DNA from: Strigamia acuminata
Taxonomy: Eukaryota; Arthropoda; Chilopoda; Geophilomorpha; Linotaeniidae
Length of the DNA stretch: 60,000 nucleotides
Reading direction: 5' to 3'
NCBI GenBank assembly: GCA_949358305.1
Contig: OX442319.1
Span: forward strand, 7,938,001 to 7,998,000
Shown here: piece by piece, positions 48,401-56,265 of the stretch
Layout of the letters: every line of letters begins with the position of its first letter
Numbering within the stretch: the first letter of the stretch is position 1
Made by a program: the position numbers and the translations under genes
Notes under the pieces: model-generated
The model's database searches: none
The model's input: the letters and a program-made list of their open reading frames with translations, nothing else
What the model was told of the DNA's origin: nothing

Positions 48401-50930
48401 TCTTGGATGAAGACGCGTTGAACACTACTCGAAATTTCGTCGTGTCTCGATCCTCCTTGATTACAGGATGGTGAGGTATATTGTATGTTCCTTTCTTCAG
48501 AAAACGCTCTTCTTTTGGGACTTCCTCCGCGTGATTTTCGTGAATATACTGCCACATGGACTCGTCGTAACGTTTTTTGTAGTCCTCGTTGGCATCTATT
48601 CTTTTGAGCGTGTTGGCCAGTTGATTCATGGCCAATTCCCAATTGGACTCCAAGTCGACTTCCTGTCCGTTGAATGGCAGCATGACTTCATAACGTCCAT
48701 CGTCTAGACGCTTCGTAGTTGATTCGAATCGATCGCGAATAAAGTCGGATTCTTTTTCTCCCGCATTTATTCCGATTGCTTCCAAGTTCCACAGTTTGTC
48801 CAATTTTTCTTGGATGTCTAAGTCGCATGTGTTGCAACATGTTGTCAATTCTTCCTCATCTTCGAATAAATTGGTGTTCCCCGCCGCTCCGGACAAGACC
48901 CAACCAAAAATTGTATTTATTAATCCAAGATCTGCGTTTACTTTTTTCTTGCCGTCCTTAACGACCTTCCACCACACGTCGACTCCTAAAAGCACGTCGA
49001 TTTGAGAAGTCTTAGCTGGTAGGTCTTCAGCAAGTTCAAGGTTTAACTTCTTCACCTTGTCTATTATTGATGAGTTAAGAATGCCCTGCACTCGTGGCAA
49101 ATTTTCCACAGAAAGCATTGAAAGTTTCAAATCTTGAGTGTCATTTTTACTTTGCAATGTGACATTAAACACATCATAGTCCGTGGCTGCTGGAGACGAG
49201 TCGTTGAATCTCTGTGTGGTGGCAGAGACACTGCCGCATTTTTTCAGTTTCAGTCTTTCAACAAATTCTTTTGTGATGAACGATCGATGGCTTCCCGGAT
49301 CAATCATCCCTCGAATGCTGTGAGTTCCTCCTGATTTTGTTTTGAGGTCCGCGGTGAATATCATTAGTTGTAGAGTCGTCGAGATTGCGCATGAAACATG
49401 TGTTGTTACTTGTGGCTCCTTCGGCTTCTCCGCAGCGCTCGTTGAATTCTTCACCTCGGATTTTTTGCATATTGTGGAATGGTGTCGCCCACCACAATGT
49501 TTACAAGAAAATTTGACCTTGCAGTCTCCCACTCTATGCCCAGTTCTGAAACAATTAAAACACAGTCGGTTTTTCTTAACTATTTCGATTTTCGCGTTAA
49601 TTTCGAAATCCTTTTTACAAGCGCCGTTTAAATGTTCATCTTCACAAAAAATGCACTTGTTTGTCTTGAAAGGCGTATTCTTGCTTTCAGATTTCGGTTC
49701 ACTCTTTGTTTTGGCACTAGTAGACTGCTTGGCGTCTTGAGTAGCTGCGCACGTGGTCATTGAACCTTTCACTTTCGGTTTCTCCACTTCAGATTTTTCA
49801 TTCTTGTCTTTTTTCGATTTTTCAGAAACGCTTTCAGTTCGTTCGGCCATCGCAACTTCATTCACAAAGAAATTGAGCAACGTAACAATGTTCTTATTTT
49901 GAATTCCGTGAACCTGGTAAAATCTTAATGCCATTGAAGTTGGAAACTTGCTAATTATGTCTGGCAATAAGAAGGCTCCGGAAGTCTGAATAGGAATTTT
50001 AAGTTGCTCTAAAAGTCTAATAGTCGCAGAAATCTTTGTCAAATTTGTTTTTATCGCTTTAGTTGGATATACACTTGAAACAGCTTTTAATTCTCGAATT
50101 GATTTTATTAACGCAGTTTGTTGTGCATCCTCATCACCAAAATGTCTTTCGAGTTCTTCTCTTGCAAGGTCATAGGATTCCTCGATCAGGGGAAAAGTTG
50201 AGATGAGAATTGCCGCTTCTCCAGTACACATAGTTTGTAAATACTGGAGTTTTTCAATGTTACTCAGGTCTGGATCCTTGTGTACGGAGGTCTCGAAGTT
50301 ACTTTTGAATGTTCTATACTTCAAAATATCTCCGTCAAATTTTACGGAATCCAGTTTGGGCAGCTTCGAATTTTTTCTAAACGTTGCTGTCGCGTTCAAG
50401 GTTGTATTCTGGTTTGAGCTTGTCGACGTATTTAATCTTCCTCCCAAAGTTGGAAGTGATCGCTTTGAAATTTCGTATCTCGTGCGAAGAAGATCCACTC
50501 TTGCTTGCATAGTCTCAAGCTTGTCAATGCATTCTAGATAATAGCCGTGGTCCGAATATTCCTGTAGATCATTCAAAGCACCAACTATTCTCGTTTCTTT
50601 TGGGTTCGCAGTTTGCACCAGCGCTTCCAGTTCTCCTGGATCTGCTGTCTTCTCCGATATAGACAACAGATGATTCATTGCAGTGACTTGCGATTCCCAA
50701 CGTTGTTGTTGCACTTCGATTTGATCCTCAGTTAGAAGATCTCTCATTGTAGGTTCCGCCATTTTCTCTGTCCTCTCTCACAAAAAATTCGGCTGTGAAA
50801 TTTGGAAAGAACAGATAAAAACGGGCATGACAATTCAACTTTGTTTTAATTTTTAAGAGAATAAACCTTGTAATTTTATCCCCCAAAAATTTCTCAATTT
50901 TCACGGTTTTTGTTTTAACTTTAACCTTGG
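45475..50930 (-). mobile_element. BEL/Pao LTR retrotransposon, ends undefined
   Basis: The element is defined by its intact polyprotein ORF. I searched by eye for a direct repeat between the left flank (44,123-45,521) and the right flank (50,763-51,130) and found none, nor a clear primer-binding site. The stated limits are therefore only the non-satellite sequence hugging the ORF. A 13-bp motif GAGAGGACAGAGA lies at 45,475-45,487 and its complement at 50,765-50,777, an inverted rather than LTR-like pair. The right flank turns into the GC-rich composite repeat at about 50,940, so the 5' LTR may be lost, diverged or replaced. The open ORF argues for a young insertion. Confidence 0.7.
45522..50762 (-). 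CDS. BEL/Pao Gag-Pol polyprotein
   Basis: This 1,746-residue ORF has no stops or frameshifts. The start ATG is in good context (AAAATGG on the minus strand). Domains in order: DUF1759-type gag (about 125-290); three zinc-knuckle-like motifs, C370-C373-H377-C382, C401-C404-H409-C414 (CX2CX4HX4C) and C420-C423-H428-C432; an A17-type aspartic protease with MIDPGSHRSFI (D488) and LLGVD about residue 591; reverse transcriptase with ADIKQAFL (D824) and FMDD (D913/D914); RNase H with D1087, E1127, D1159 and D1205; an integrase zinc-binding HHCC (H1382, H1387, C1417, C1420); catalytic D1452, D1515, E1565; and a C-terminal DUF5641-like domain (about 1650-1744). It would make virus-like particles, copy the element RNA and integrate the DNA. 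Oddities: DPG where D-S/T-G is usual in the protease, and FMDD where YVDD is common. All catalytic acids are present, so activity is possible. Confidence 0.95.
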   Translation of the reverse strand: MAEPTMRDLLTEDQIEVQQQRWESQVTAMNHLLSISEKTADPGELEALVQTANPKETRIVGALNDLQEYSDHGYYLECIDKLETMQARVDLLRTRYEISKRSLPTLGGRLNTSTSSNQNTTLNATATFRKNSKLPKLDSVKFDGDILKYRTFKSNFETSVHKDPDLSNIEKLQYLQTMCTGEAAILISTFPLIEESYDLAREELERHFGDEDAQQTALIKSIRELKAVSSVYPTKAIKTNLTKISATIRLLEQLKIPIQTSGAFLLPDIISKFPTSMALRFYQVHGIQNKNIVTLLNFFVNEVAMAERTESVSEKSKKDKNEKSEVEKPKVKGSMTTCAATQDAKQSTSAKTKSEPKSESKNTPFKTNKCIFCEDEHLNGACKKDFEINAKIEIVKKNRLCFNCFRTGHRVGDCKVKFSCKHCGGRHHSTICKKSEVKNSTSAAEKPKEPQVTTHVSCAISTTLQLMIFTADLKTKSGGTHSIRGMIDPGSHRSFITKEFVERLKLKKCGSVSATTQRFNDSSPAATDYDVFNVTLQSKNDTQDLKLSMLSVENLPRVQGILNSSIIDKVKKLNLELAEDLPAKTSQIDVLLGVDVWWKVVKDGKKKVNADLGLINTIFGWVLSGAAGNTNLFEDEEELTTCCNTCDLDIQEKLDKLWNLEAIGINAGEKESDFIRDRFESTTKRLDDGRYEVMLPFNGQEVDLESNWELAMNQLANTLKRIDANEDYKKRYDESMWQYIHENHAEEVPKEERFLKKGTYNIPHHPVIKEDRDTTKFRVVFNASSSKKGKLSLNDCLFPGPSLNPDLILVIVRFRLYCIPIIADIKQAFLQVMINPTQTNFLRFLWVARDYFKEPYSWQNLWNNLMVLRMIVVPFGVISSPFLLCATIRKQAKQFEETHAKEVDALDDGIFMDDLTSGGDFTADTTSHCEKLKMILDDGKLPLVKWATSSKDVFNNLKKEGFHMRGEEFSDLGIIKMLGILWNTAEDVMMFNIPTIEKIPNTKREVVSLMASIFDPMGLIAPVVLQMKLLVQAIWIRTKNWDEKILDSEKKEVEEWSQDIQKLKELKVQRWLQTYAGQDITLEVFCDASTKAFGCSIFVVNLEGKRTLLLSKCRIAPTKKVTLPRLELTAAVVGVRMTKYLLKNFLPGYPVTEVRYYSDSTITLAWINSDKNVWKPYVSNRVQEIISSTKPEQWSHVPTEFNPADLLTRPHNSKTLMQNKLWWFGVDVSKLEKTEIIQEILPEEERKIVVMTIQVKESFIGQFFKRFRNYNKLLRVFSYILRWKNKLLRGEPLSPLELEDNQLKILQFSQKLHFSEEIDDVKNKRKLSKHSTLRNFELFIDEDGLLRLRSRLKKSLLTFDEVYPIILHYDSWITRLLIKKVHLELLHGDISETLYHLREQFWIIRGRRTIQTVIRECEICRRGKLARNNPSTGDLPAERVTPAAPFQNTGVDHLGPIYVGSNKKEKKKVYILLFTCMVTRSIHLEVSEDLSVPKFLLAMRRFGARHGYPGKIFSDNSKTFERGSLELQSWGKLIGHNDVKTFLSEKRVLWTFIPPLSPWMGGAWERLVRSVKDKLRKTLLRSTVDLETLQTLALEISSVLNSQPLSYVPDSVDGGRILAPENFLTGGMPKYLINKQLSAIKKSDLRKLDIKRRQFIWEFWKIWKKSYLMQLRNFYESKGDKFFKNPKVDQIVLLEKMGTNPYFWPLARIKEIFPGEDGQIRVIKVVLPDGRELKRSVKHVRALELE

Positions 50931-51133
50931 GGTATGTGTGCGGATTTTGTCGGGGGCGAAAGGGTCCCGCTTTTTAACATTACGGCGGCCTATACGTTGT
51001 TTCGTTGATCGCGACTGTGATGCGGAATTTGCGGATGTTGTTTTGGCCGAGTAGTTCGTGCGACCGAGCGCGTTTTGTTCGTTGCTTTTCGGTGTTCGGT
51101 GGGTTTTGTGACCGGTCAAGGGTTTCGCTAAAA
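50763..51133. other. Retroelement 5' flank passing into GC-rich repeat DNA
   Basis: 50,763-50,935 is AT-rich and presumably the 5' untranslated region of the minus-strand retroelement. From about 50,936 the composition becomes GC-rich and single-copy up to the 121-bp repeats. No gene, LTR or tRNA-like structure was recognised. Confidence 0.5.
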
Positions 51134-51495
51134 CGTGGTTTTTGTGACGGGAGGGAGGGGGGATCGGTTCATGTGCTCCGAACGCGCCGCGACGCGCCGT
51201 GACTTGGGCCAAAAACGACCCGGTCGGAAACCGGGTCCCGGGCTTCGTCGAGGCGTGGTTTTTGAGAACGGGGGGAGGGGGGGATCGGGTCGCGTGCTCC
51301 GAAAGCGCCGCGACGCGCCGTGACTTGGGCCAAAAACGACCCGGTCGGAAACCGGGTCCCGGGCTTCGTCGAGGCGTGGTTTTTGAGAACGGGGGGAGGG
51401 GGGGATCGGGTCGCGTGCTCCGAAAGCGCCGCGACGCGCCGTGACTTGGGCCAAAAACGACCCGGTCGGAAACCGGGTCCCGGGCTTCGTCGAGG
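51134..51495. repeat. G-rich 121-bp tandem repeat, three copies
   Basis: Copies start with CGTGGTTTTTG at 51,134 (120 bp), 51,254 (121 bp) and 51,375 (121 bp); a stub CGTGGT begins at 51,496. Copies 2 and 3 are nearly identical and copy 1 is more diverged. Each contains a run GGGGGGAGGGGGGG or similar and GGTCGGAAACCGGGTCCCGGG, so G-quadruplex formation on the plus strand is possible. Read on the other strand, the unit matches the inverted-repeat arms of the block starting at 51,856, so this is an amplified arm fragment. Overlapping open frames on both strands here are by-products of stop-poor GC-rich repeats. Confidence 0.95.
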
Positions 51496-51594
51496 CGTGG
51501 TCCCGATCGGGACAAACTCTTCCGGAAAATGTCCGGTGGAATGTTGAGAGTGTCGATGGACGACGTTCGAGTTTATATCGTAAGTAAGTAAGTA

Positions 51595-51757
51595 TCTGAC
51601 AAAACTTGCACAGAATTTTGTCAACATTTGATAAATTTCCACAGAATTTAACGTTGTTTTGCTAAAACCTGCGGAAACGTGTCTAGTCGGGCAGAAACGT
51701 CTCGTAAAATGTTGCTGAAATTCCGTGGAAATTTGTCAAAAATTGACAAAAGTTGGT
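51595..51757. repeat. AT-rich palindromic module, leftmost copy
   Basis: This is the first of about 16 related modules between here and the window end. The left half (ACAAAACTTGCACAGAATTTTG onward) is an imperfect reverse complement of the right half (TAAAATGTTGCTGAAATTCC to GACAAAAGTTGGTG), around a spacer containing GGGCAGAAACGTCTCG. Confidence 0.85.
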
Positions 51758-51759
51758 GA

Positions 51760-51855
51760 CCGACCCACATCGCGTTGCGGCGCGGTCGGAGCACGCGACC
51801 CGATCCCCCCCCCCCCCTCCCCCCGTCCCCAAAAAACCACGCCTCGAGGAACCCC
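51760..51855. repeat. 121-bp family fragment in inverted orientation with a C13 tract
   Basis: The stretch CGGTCGGAGCACGCGACCCG, a run of 13 C (about 51,805-51,817), CCTCCCCCCGTCCCC, then AAACCACGCCTCGAGG is the reverse complement of the 121-bp unit at 51,134-51,495. The two lie on opposite sides of the AT-rich module, forming a large inverted repeat. Confidence 0.85.
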
Positions 51856-51989
51856 GAGGTTCGGTTTCCGACCGGGTCGCCTCTTGATCCGACTCGGGGC
51901 GCGTCACGGCGCGGTCGGAGGACGGCCCTCGCCCCCAAAAACCACACTCCGGGTCACGTGGTCTCGCACTCGACTTTTTCAGTTTTCCC

Positions 51990-52032
51990 GTTTTCGGCCC
52001 GTTACGGCCAAGGACCGTAACGGGTCGAAAAC
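51990..52032. other. Hairpin with 18-bp arms, copy 1
   Basis: GTTTTCGGCCCGTTACGG (51,990-52,007) pairs with CCGTAACGGGTCGAAAAC (52,015-52,032) with one mismatch around the loop CCAAGGA. It is preserved in the second block. Confidence 0.85.
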
Positions 52033-52059
52033 GGGCGAAAACGGCCGCAACGGGTCGAA

Positions 52060-52340
52060 AACGGCCCGCACGGGCCGTTAACGGGCCGCCGACGGTCCCG
52101 TCACAATCCCGTAACGGCTCGCACGGGCCGTTAACGGGCCGCCGACGGTCCCGTCACGATCCCGTAACGGCTCGCACGGGCCGTTAACGGGCCGCCGACG
52201 GTTCCGTAACTATCCCGTAACGGCCCGCACGGGCCGTTAACGGGCCGCCGACGATCCCGTCACGACCCCGTAACGGCCCGTACGACCTCATGCGGGCCGT
52301 TAACGGGCCGTTAACGGGCCGTTAACGGCCCGTTAACGGC
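52060..52340. repeat. 53-bp TTAA-type tandem array, left of core 1
   Basis: The unit is 53 bp (GTAACGGCTCGCACGGGCC at 52,111 and again at 52,164). It holds the self-complementary run GGGCCGTTAACGGGCC followed by GCCGACGGTCCCGTCACGATCC. Near the core it changes to short GGCCCGTTAAC repeats. Confidence 0.9.
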
Positions 52341-52437
52341 GTAAAACCAAAAACAGGATTCGAGATTAATGTCTATGAATGTTGTACGCGTTTTCATGTA
52401 CGTGTTGTCGGTTGTTGATTTTTTCGATTTACACCGT
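52341..52437 (+). repeat. Conserved core, copy 1
   Basis: This AT-richer sequence of about 97 bp runs GTAAAACCAAAAACAGG, then GATTAATGTCTATGAATG, GTACGCGTTTTCATGTACG and GTTGATTTTTTCGATTTAC. It is flanked on both sides by GGCCCGTTAAC repeats. Variant a (CATGTAC). Confidence 0.9.
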
Positions 52438-52780
52438 CACGGCCCGTTAACGGCCCGTTAACGGCCCGTTAACGGCCCGTTACGATCCCGTAACGGCCCG
52501 CACGGGCCGTTAACGGGCCGCCGACGGTCCCGTCACGATCCCGTAACGGCCCGCACGGGCCGTTAACGGGCCGCCGACGGTCCCGTCACGGTCCCGTAAC
52601 GGCTCGCACGGGCCGTTAACGGGCCGCCGACGGTCCCGTCACGGTCCCGTAACGGCCTTCGTTCCCGGACTTCGGCTCGCCGACGGCCCGTGCGACCTCA
52701 TGCGGGCCGCTAACGGGCCGTCAACGGGCCGTTAACGGCCCGTTTTCGACCCGCTACGGCCCGTCACGGCCTGTTGGCCG
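52438..52780. repeat. 53-bp TTAA-type tandem array, right of core 1
   Basis: The unit is the same as left of the core and in the same orientation. It starts with short GGCCCGTTAAC repeats and ends after CTTCGTTCCCGGACTTCGG with mixed GGGCCGTTAACGG runs. Copy B at 57,979 has exactly one extra 53-bp unit. Confidence 0.9.
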
Positions 52781-53292
52781 TGCGACCCGTGACTCGGAGT
52801 GTGGTTTTTGGGGACGAGGGCCGTCCTCCGGCCGCGCCGCGACGCGCCGCGGGTCGGACAAGAAACGACCCGGTCGGAAACCGAACCTCAGTGTCCAATC
52901 GGGCAGAAATTGTGCGAAAGTTTAACCAAAAATGGCCAAAAGTCGGTGCAAGTTTTGCACGCAACAAACGTCCGATGTGACAGTGCCCATGCGGGTTGGA
53001 CGTGCATGTGGGCGCGTGTGGGCGCTCGATTTACCGGCCCGTTGGACGAGTTAAACCAAAATTTCCCAATATCTTGCATAAATTTAAAGAAGATTTGACA
53101 GATTTCCAGATTTTAAGCGATGTTTTACATAAGTCCGTCCCATTGCTGAAATTCCGTGAAAATTTGTCAAAAATTGACAAAAGTCTGTGCAAATTTAGTC
53201 AGAAATAGGAAACAAAAAATTTAAAATTCGTCCAACGCGCCAGTAAATCGAGCGCGCCCATGGACAGTGCGCCGGCGGGAGCCCCGGCCGTC

Positions 53293-53311
53293 CTCTCTCT
53301 CTCTCTCTCTC
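53293..53311. repeat. CT microsatellite
   Basis: (CT)n run inside a GC module between GGCCGTC and CGGCCGCC. A shorter CTCTCTCTTTC follows near 53,362. Confidence 0.95.
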
Positions 53312-53991
53312 GGCCGCCAAGGCTCGCCCCTCCGCCCGTCGGCGGGAGCCCCGACCGTCCCCCCTCTCTCTTTCGGCCGCCAAAGGATCGCCCCTCCGCT
53401 CGTCACAGATTTTTGTCAATATTTGATGAATTTCAACAGATTTTCAGCAATATTTTACAGGACATTTCTGCTCTTTTGGATACATTTTCAAAGGTTTTAT
53501 TGCTAAAATTCTGGGGAAATTTATCAAATATTGACAAAAAATCGATGCAAGTTTTGTCAGAAATTGATAAAATCTTCTTAAACTCGTCCAACGCGCCGGC
53601 GAGTGCACATGCGGGGACAGTGGGCACGTCCAGCCCGCGTGCACACTGTCAGATCGGGCGGTTTCGGGCACAGTTTGATCCGGGCAAATATCTAGCAAAA
53701 CTTGCACCGATTTTTTGTCAATTTTAGACAAATTTCAGCGATATTTTACGAGACATTTCTGCTCGATTGGACACATTTCCAGGGGTTTTTTGTAAAACAT
53801 TGATAAAATTCCGTGGAAATTTATCAAATATTGGCAAAATTCGGTGCTAATTTTGTCAAAAATTAGGAAAAAAAAAATTTTCAAAACTTGTCCAACGTGC
53901 CGGTAAATCGAGCGCCCACATGCCTAGATAGTGCACGCCCAACCCGCCAAGGCTCGCCCCTCCGCCCGTCGGCGGGAGCCCCGGCCGTCCC

Positions 53992-54018
53992 CTCTCTCTC
54001 TCTTTCTCTCTCTCTCTC
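53992..54018. repeat. CT microsatellite
   Basis: (CT)n with one TTT interruption inside a GC module. Confidence 0.95.
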
Positions 54019-54343
54019 GGGCGCCCGGAGCTCGCCCCTCCGCCCGTCACCGACTTTTGACACAATTTTTGATGAAATTCAACGGAATTTTAGCAACGTT
54101 TTACAAAAAACCTGTGGAAATGTGTCCAACCGGGCAGAAATGTGTCGTAAAATGTTGCCGAAATTCTGTGAAAATTTGTCACAAATTGCCAAAAGTCGGT
54201 GCAAGTATTGCTAGATTTGGGCGCATCAAACTGTGCCGAGATCTGACAGTGTCCACGCGGTTTTGAAGCGCCCACTGTCGACGCACGTGGGCGCTCAATT
54301 TACCGGCGCGTTGGACGAGTTTTGAAAAAAGTTTTTTCCTAAT

Positions 54344-54518
54344 TTCTGACAAAACTTGCACCGAATTTTGTCAATATGTGATAAATTTCCATGGATTTTA
54401 AGCAATGTTTTACAGAAGTCCGTCCCATCGGGCAGAAATGTCTCGTAAAATGTCGCTGAAATTCTGTGGAAATTTGTTAAAAAATTCCCACAAGTCGGTG
54501 CAACTTTTGCACGCATCA
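54344..54518. repeat. Representative AT-rich palindromic module
   Basis: The left arm (TCTGACAAAACTTGCACCG to AAGCAATGTTTTA) and right arm (TAAAATGTCGCTGAAATTC to AAGTCGGTGCAACTTTTGC) are inverted copies of about 65-70 bp. They surround a spacer with GTCCGTCCCATCGGGCAG. A single strand could fold into a long imperfect hairpin. Confidence 0.85.
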
Positions 54519-54607
54519 AACTGTGCCCCGAGAGTCCACGCGTGTGCCCGATCTGACAGTGTCCACGCGGGTTGGACGTGCGCATGTGGGCGCGCGATTT
54601 ACTGGCC

Positions 54608-54870
54608 TCCAACTCATCAATTAAAGCTCTCATGCAGCGCAACGAATCATCTGAAGAGCGCTAGTGAATTCAAAAAATGGCGACAGAAAAATTAAAAACA
54701 CGTCTAATTTATTCGACTCAAGAACACGAACTAAATTGTCCAGATACTAGTCTACAATAGAAAATGCGGGAGTGCAACAATTGAAATTGCACGCGCTCAA
54801 AACAATTAGCAAAATAAAATCATATAAAACATCGAGACTGACGTAACTAGAATCACACGATCGTCGACGA
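54608..54870. other. Single-copy AT-rich island inside the composite satellite
   Basis: The linker GATTTACTGG at 54,595 is broken off and followed by about 260 bp of sequence unrelated to any module, including AGAGCGCTAG and AAAATGGCGACAG. It is absent from the duplicated copy within the window. It may be an insertion or a remnant of host DNA; no coding potential was found. Confidence 0.5.
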
Positions 54871-55069
54871 GAGTCCACGCATGTGCGTGCGCGATGTACT
54901 CGTGTGGCCACGTGTTAAACGTGGGCACGACGCGCAAGAACCGTACACACCGAGTCAAGGAACCACTAAAAAGACAAAACGAATTAAACACATGTCTAAT
55001 GCAAAAACAATTAACAATAAAACTGTGCCCGAAACCGCCCGATCTGACAATGTCCACGCGGGTTGGACG
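54871..55069. other. Partly repetitive stretch with CACGTG box
   Basis: GGCCACGTG near 54,906 contains an E-box palindrome. The rest to about 55,015 is unlike the modules. From about 55,020 the GTGCCCGAAACCGCCCGATC and GTCCACGCGGGTTGGACGTG module resumes. No gene was found. Confidence 0.4.
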
Positions 55070-55261
55070 TGTAAAACATCGCTTAAAATCTGTGGAAATC
55101 AGTCAAATGTTCTTAAAAATCGGTGCAAGTTATGCAAAATATTGGGAAAATTTTGTTTAACTCGTCCAACGCGCCGGTAAATCGAGCGCCCACACGTGCC
55201 CACATGCGTGAACAGTGCACTCGCCCTCTCGCCCCGTCGGCGTAGGCGCCGGCCGTCCGCC

Positions 55262-55282
55262 CTCTCTCTCTCTCTCTCTCTT
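55262..55282. repeat. CT microsatellite
   Basis: Uninterrupted (CT)n in a diverged GC module. Confidence 0.95.
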
Positions 55283-56181
55283 CCGCTCGGGAATCGCCCT
55301 TCCGCCCGTCACCGAATTTTGTCAATATCTGATAAATTTCTACAGAATTGCAGCAACATTATACGGGATATTTCTGCCCTTTTGGATGGGGCTTCTGTAA
55401 AACATTGCTTAAAATCTGTGTAAATTTATTAAATGTCGTTAAAAATCGTTGCAAGTTTTGTCAGATTTTGGAGAATTTTTTTAGAACTCGTCCAACGCGC
55501 CAGTAAATCACGCGCCCACGTGCGTGGACAGTGCGCCCCGCGTGGACACTGTCAGGTCGGGCACACTCGTGGACTCTCGGGGCACACGGTTTGATGCGTC
55601 CAAAAAAATTGCACCGACTTTTGACAATTTGTGATAAATTTCCAAGTAATTTCAGCAATATTTTGCGAGACATTTCTGCCCGATTGGATACATTTCCACA
55701 GGTTTTTGTAAAACATTGCTAAAATTCGGTGGAAATCTATCAAATGTTGCCACAATTCGGTGCAAGTTTTGCGAGATTTGCTCGCATCAAACTGTGCCCG
55801 AAAATGCCCGACTTGACAGTGTCCACGCGGGTTGGACGCGCCCAGCACTGTCCAAGCACGTGGGCGCGTGTGGGCGCTCGATTTATCGGCGCGTTGGACT
55901 AGTTTTAAAAAAATTTTCCCAATTTCTGACAAAATTCGCACCGAATTTTTGCAATTTTTGATAAATTAACACAGAATTTCAGCAATGTTTTAAACAAGTC
56001 CGTCCAATCGGGCAGAAATGTCTCGTAAAATGTTGCTGAAATTCCGTGAAAATCTGTCAAAAATTGACAAAAGTTGGTGACCGACCCGCGGCGCGTCACG
56101 GCGCGGTCGGAGGACGGCCCTCGTCCCCAAAAACCACACTCCGGGTCACGTGGTCTCGCACTCGACTTTTTCAGTTTTCCC

Positions 56182-56224
56182 GTTTTCGGCCCGTTACGGC
56201 CAAGGACCGTAACGGGTCGAAAAC
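56182..56224. other. Hairpin with 18-bp arms, copy 2
   Basis: Arms 56,182-56,199 and 56,207-56,224, with the same 7-base loop and same single mismatch as at 51,990-52,032. Confidence 0.85.
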
Positions 56225-56265
56225 GGGCCGCAACGGGTCGAAAACGGCCGCAACGGGTCGAAAAC

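Larger units (their letters stand above)
51856..52889. mobile_element. Block 1 bounded by 103-bp inverted repeats
   Basis: Arms 51,856-51,958 and 52,788-52,889 are reverse complements with about nine differences (roughly 91% identity). Each starts GAGGTTCGGTTTCCGACCGG and ends at the CCACACTCCG..GTCAC motif. Inside are an 18-bp-arm hairpin, two 53-bp tandem arrays and one conserved core. No transposase or coding sequence and no obvious target-site duplication is seen. A non-autonomous DNA transposon or foldback element is one reading; a rearranged satellite is another. Confidence 0.6.
52280..54200. repeat. Segmental duplication, copy A
   Basis: This segment (core 1, the array to its right, the inverted-repeat arm and the first composite modules) recurs at about 57,820-59,799. 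The offset is 5,541 bp at the core, 5,594 after one extra 53-bp unit in copy B, 5,598 after a 4-bp indel (CCCATGGACAG versus CCCATGCGTGGACAG) and 5,597 after a one-base A-tract change. Base substitutions are rare, so the duplication is recent or homogenised. Confidence 0.95.
52890..56080. repeat. Composite satellite of palindromic AT-rich and GC-rich modules
   Basis: No gene is visible; open frames here are short, occur on both strands over the same DNA and follow repeat borders. The AT-rich modules lie at about 52,889-52,960 (half), 53,068-53,215, 53,404-53,567, 53,689-53,875, 54,048-54,215, 54,344-54,518, 55,070-55,150 (half), 55,308-55,475, 55,607-55,780 and 55,918-56,080. Between them sits a linker read as CGTCCAACGCGCC(A/G)GTAAATC near 53,230, 53,890, 55,165 and 55,490. 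Its reverse complement GATTTACCGGCGCGTTGGAC or close variants lies near 53,030, 54,295 and 55,875. GC modules carry GGCGGGAGCCCCGGCCGTCC and CT microsatellites; others carry CTGACAGTGTCCACGCGGGT in either orientation. Confidence 0.9.

Noticed and set aside
45475-50777. 13-bp inverted GAGAGGACAGAGA pair as transposon ends
   Set aside because: It is short, low in complexity and purine-biased; LTR retroelements do not use such ends, so chance is likely.
50763-50935. Primer-binding site TGGGGG near 50,885 on the minus strand
   Set aside because: Only six bases match a tRNA-Pro 3' end and no LTR end precedes it, so it is not reported as a feature.
51128-51642. Arginine- and proline-rich open frames on both strands over the 121-bp repeats
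   Set aside because: They overlap each other on both strands, follow the repeat period and arise from stop-poor GC-rich DNA; no domain is visible.
51856-51880. Pol III B-box (GGTTCGGTTTCC) suggesting a tRNA-derived SINE
   Set aside because: The match is partial, no A-box lies at the right spacing and no A-rich or simple tail follows.
52369-52460. Conserved 30-codon micro-ORF in the cores
   Set aside because: It begins in ATGTCTATGAATG in all cores, but the cores differ by so few substitutions that frame conservation carries no weight, and it ends inside the GGCCCGTTAAC repeats.
53195-55325. Open frames with SLSLSLS or RERERER runs
   Set aside because: These are translations of the CT microsatellites and GC modules, present on both strands and in every repeat copy.
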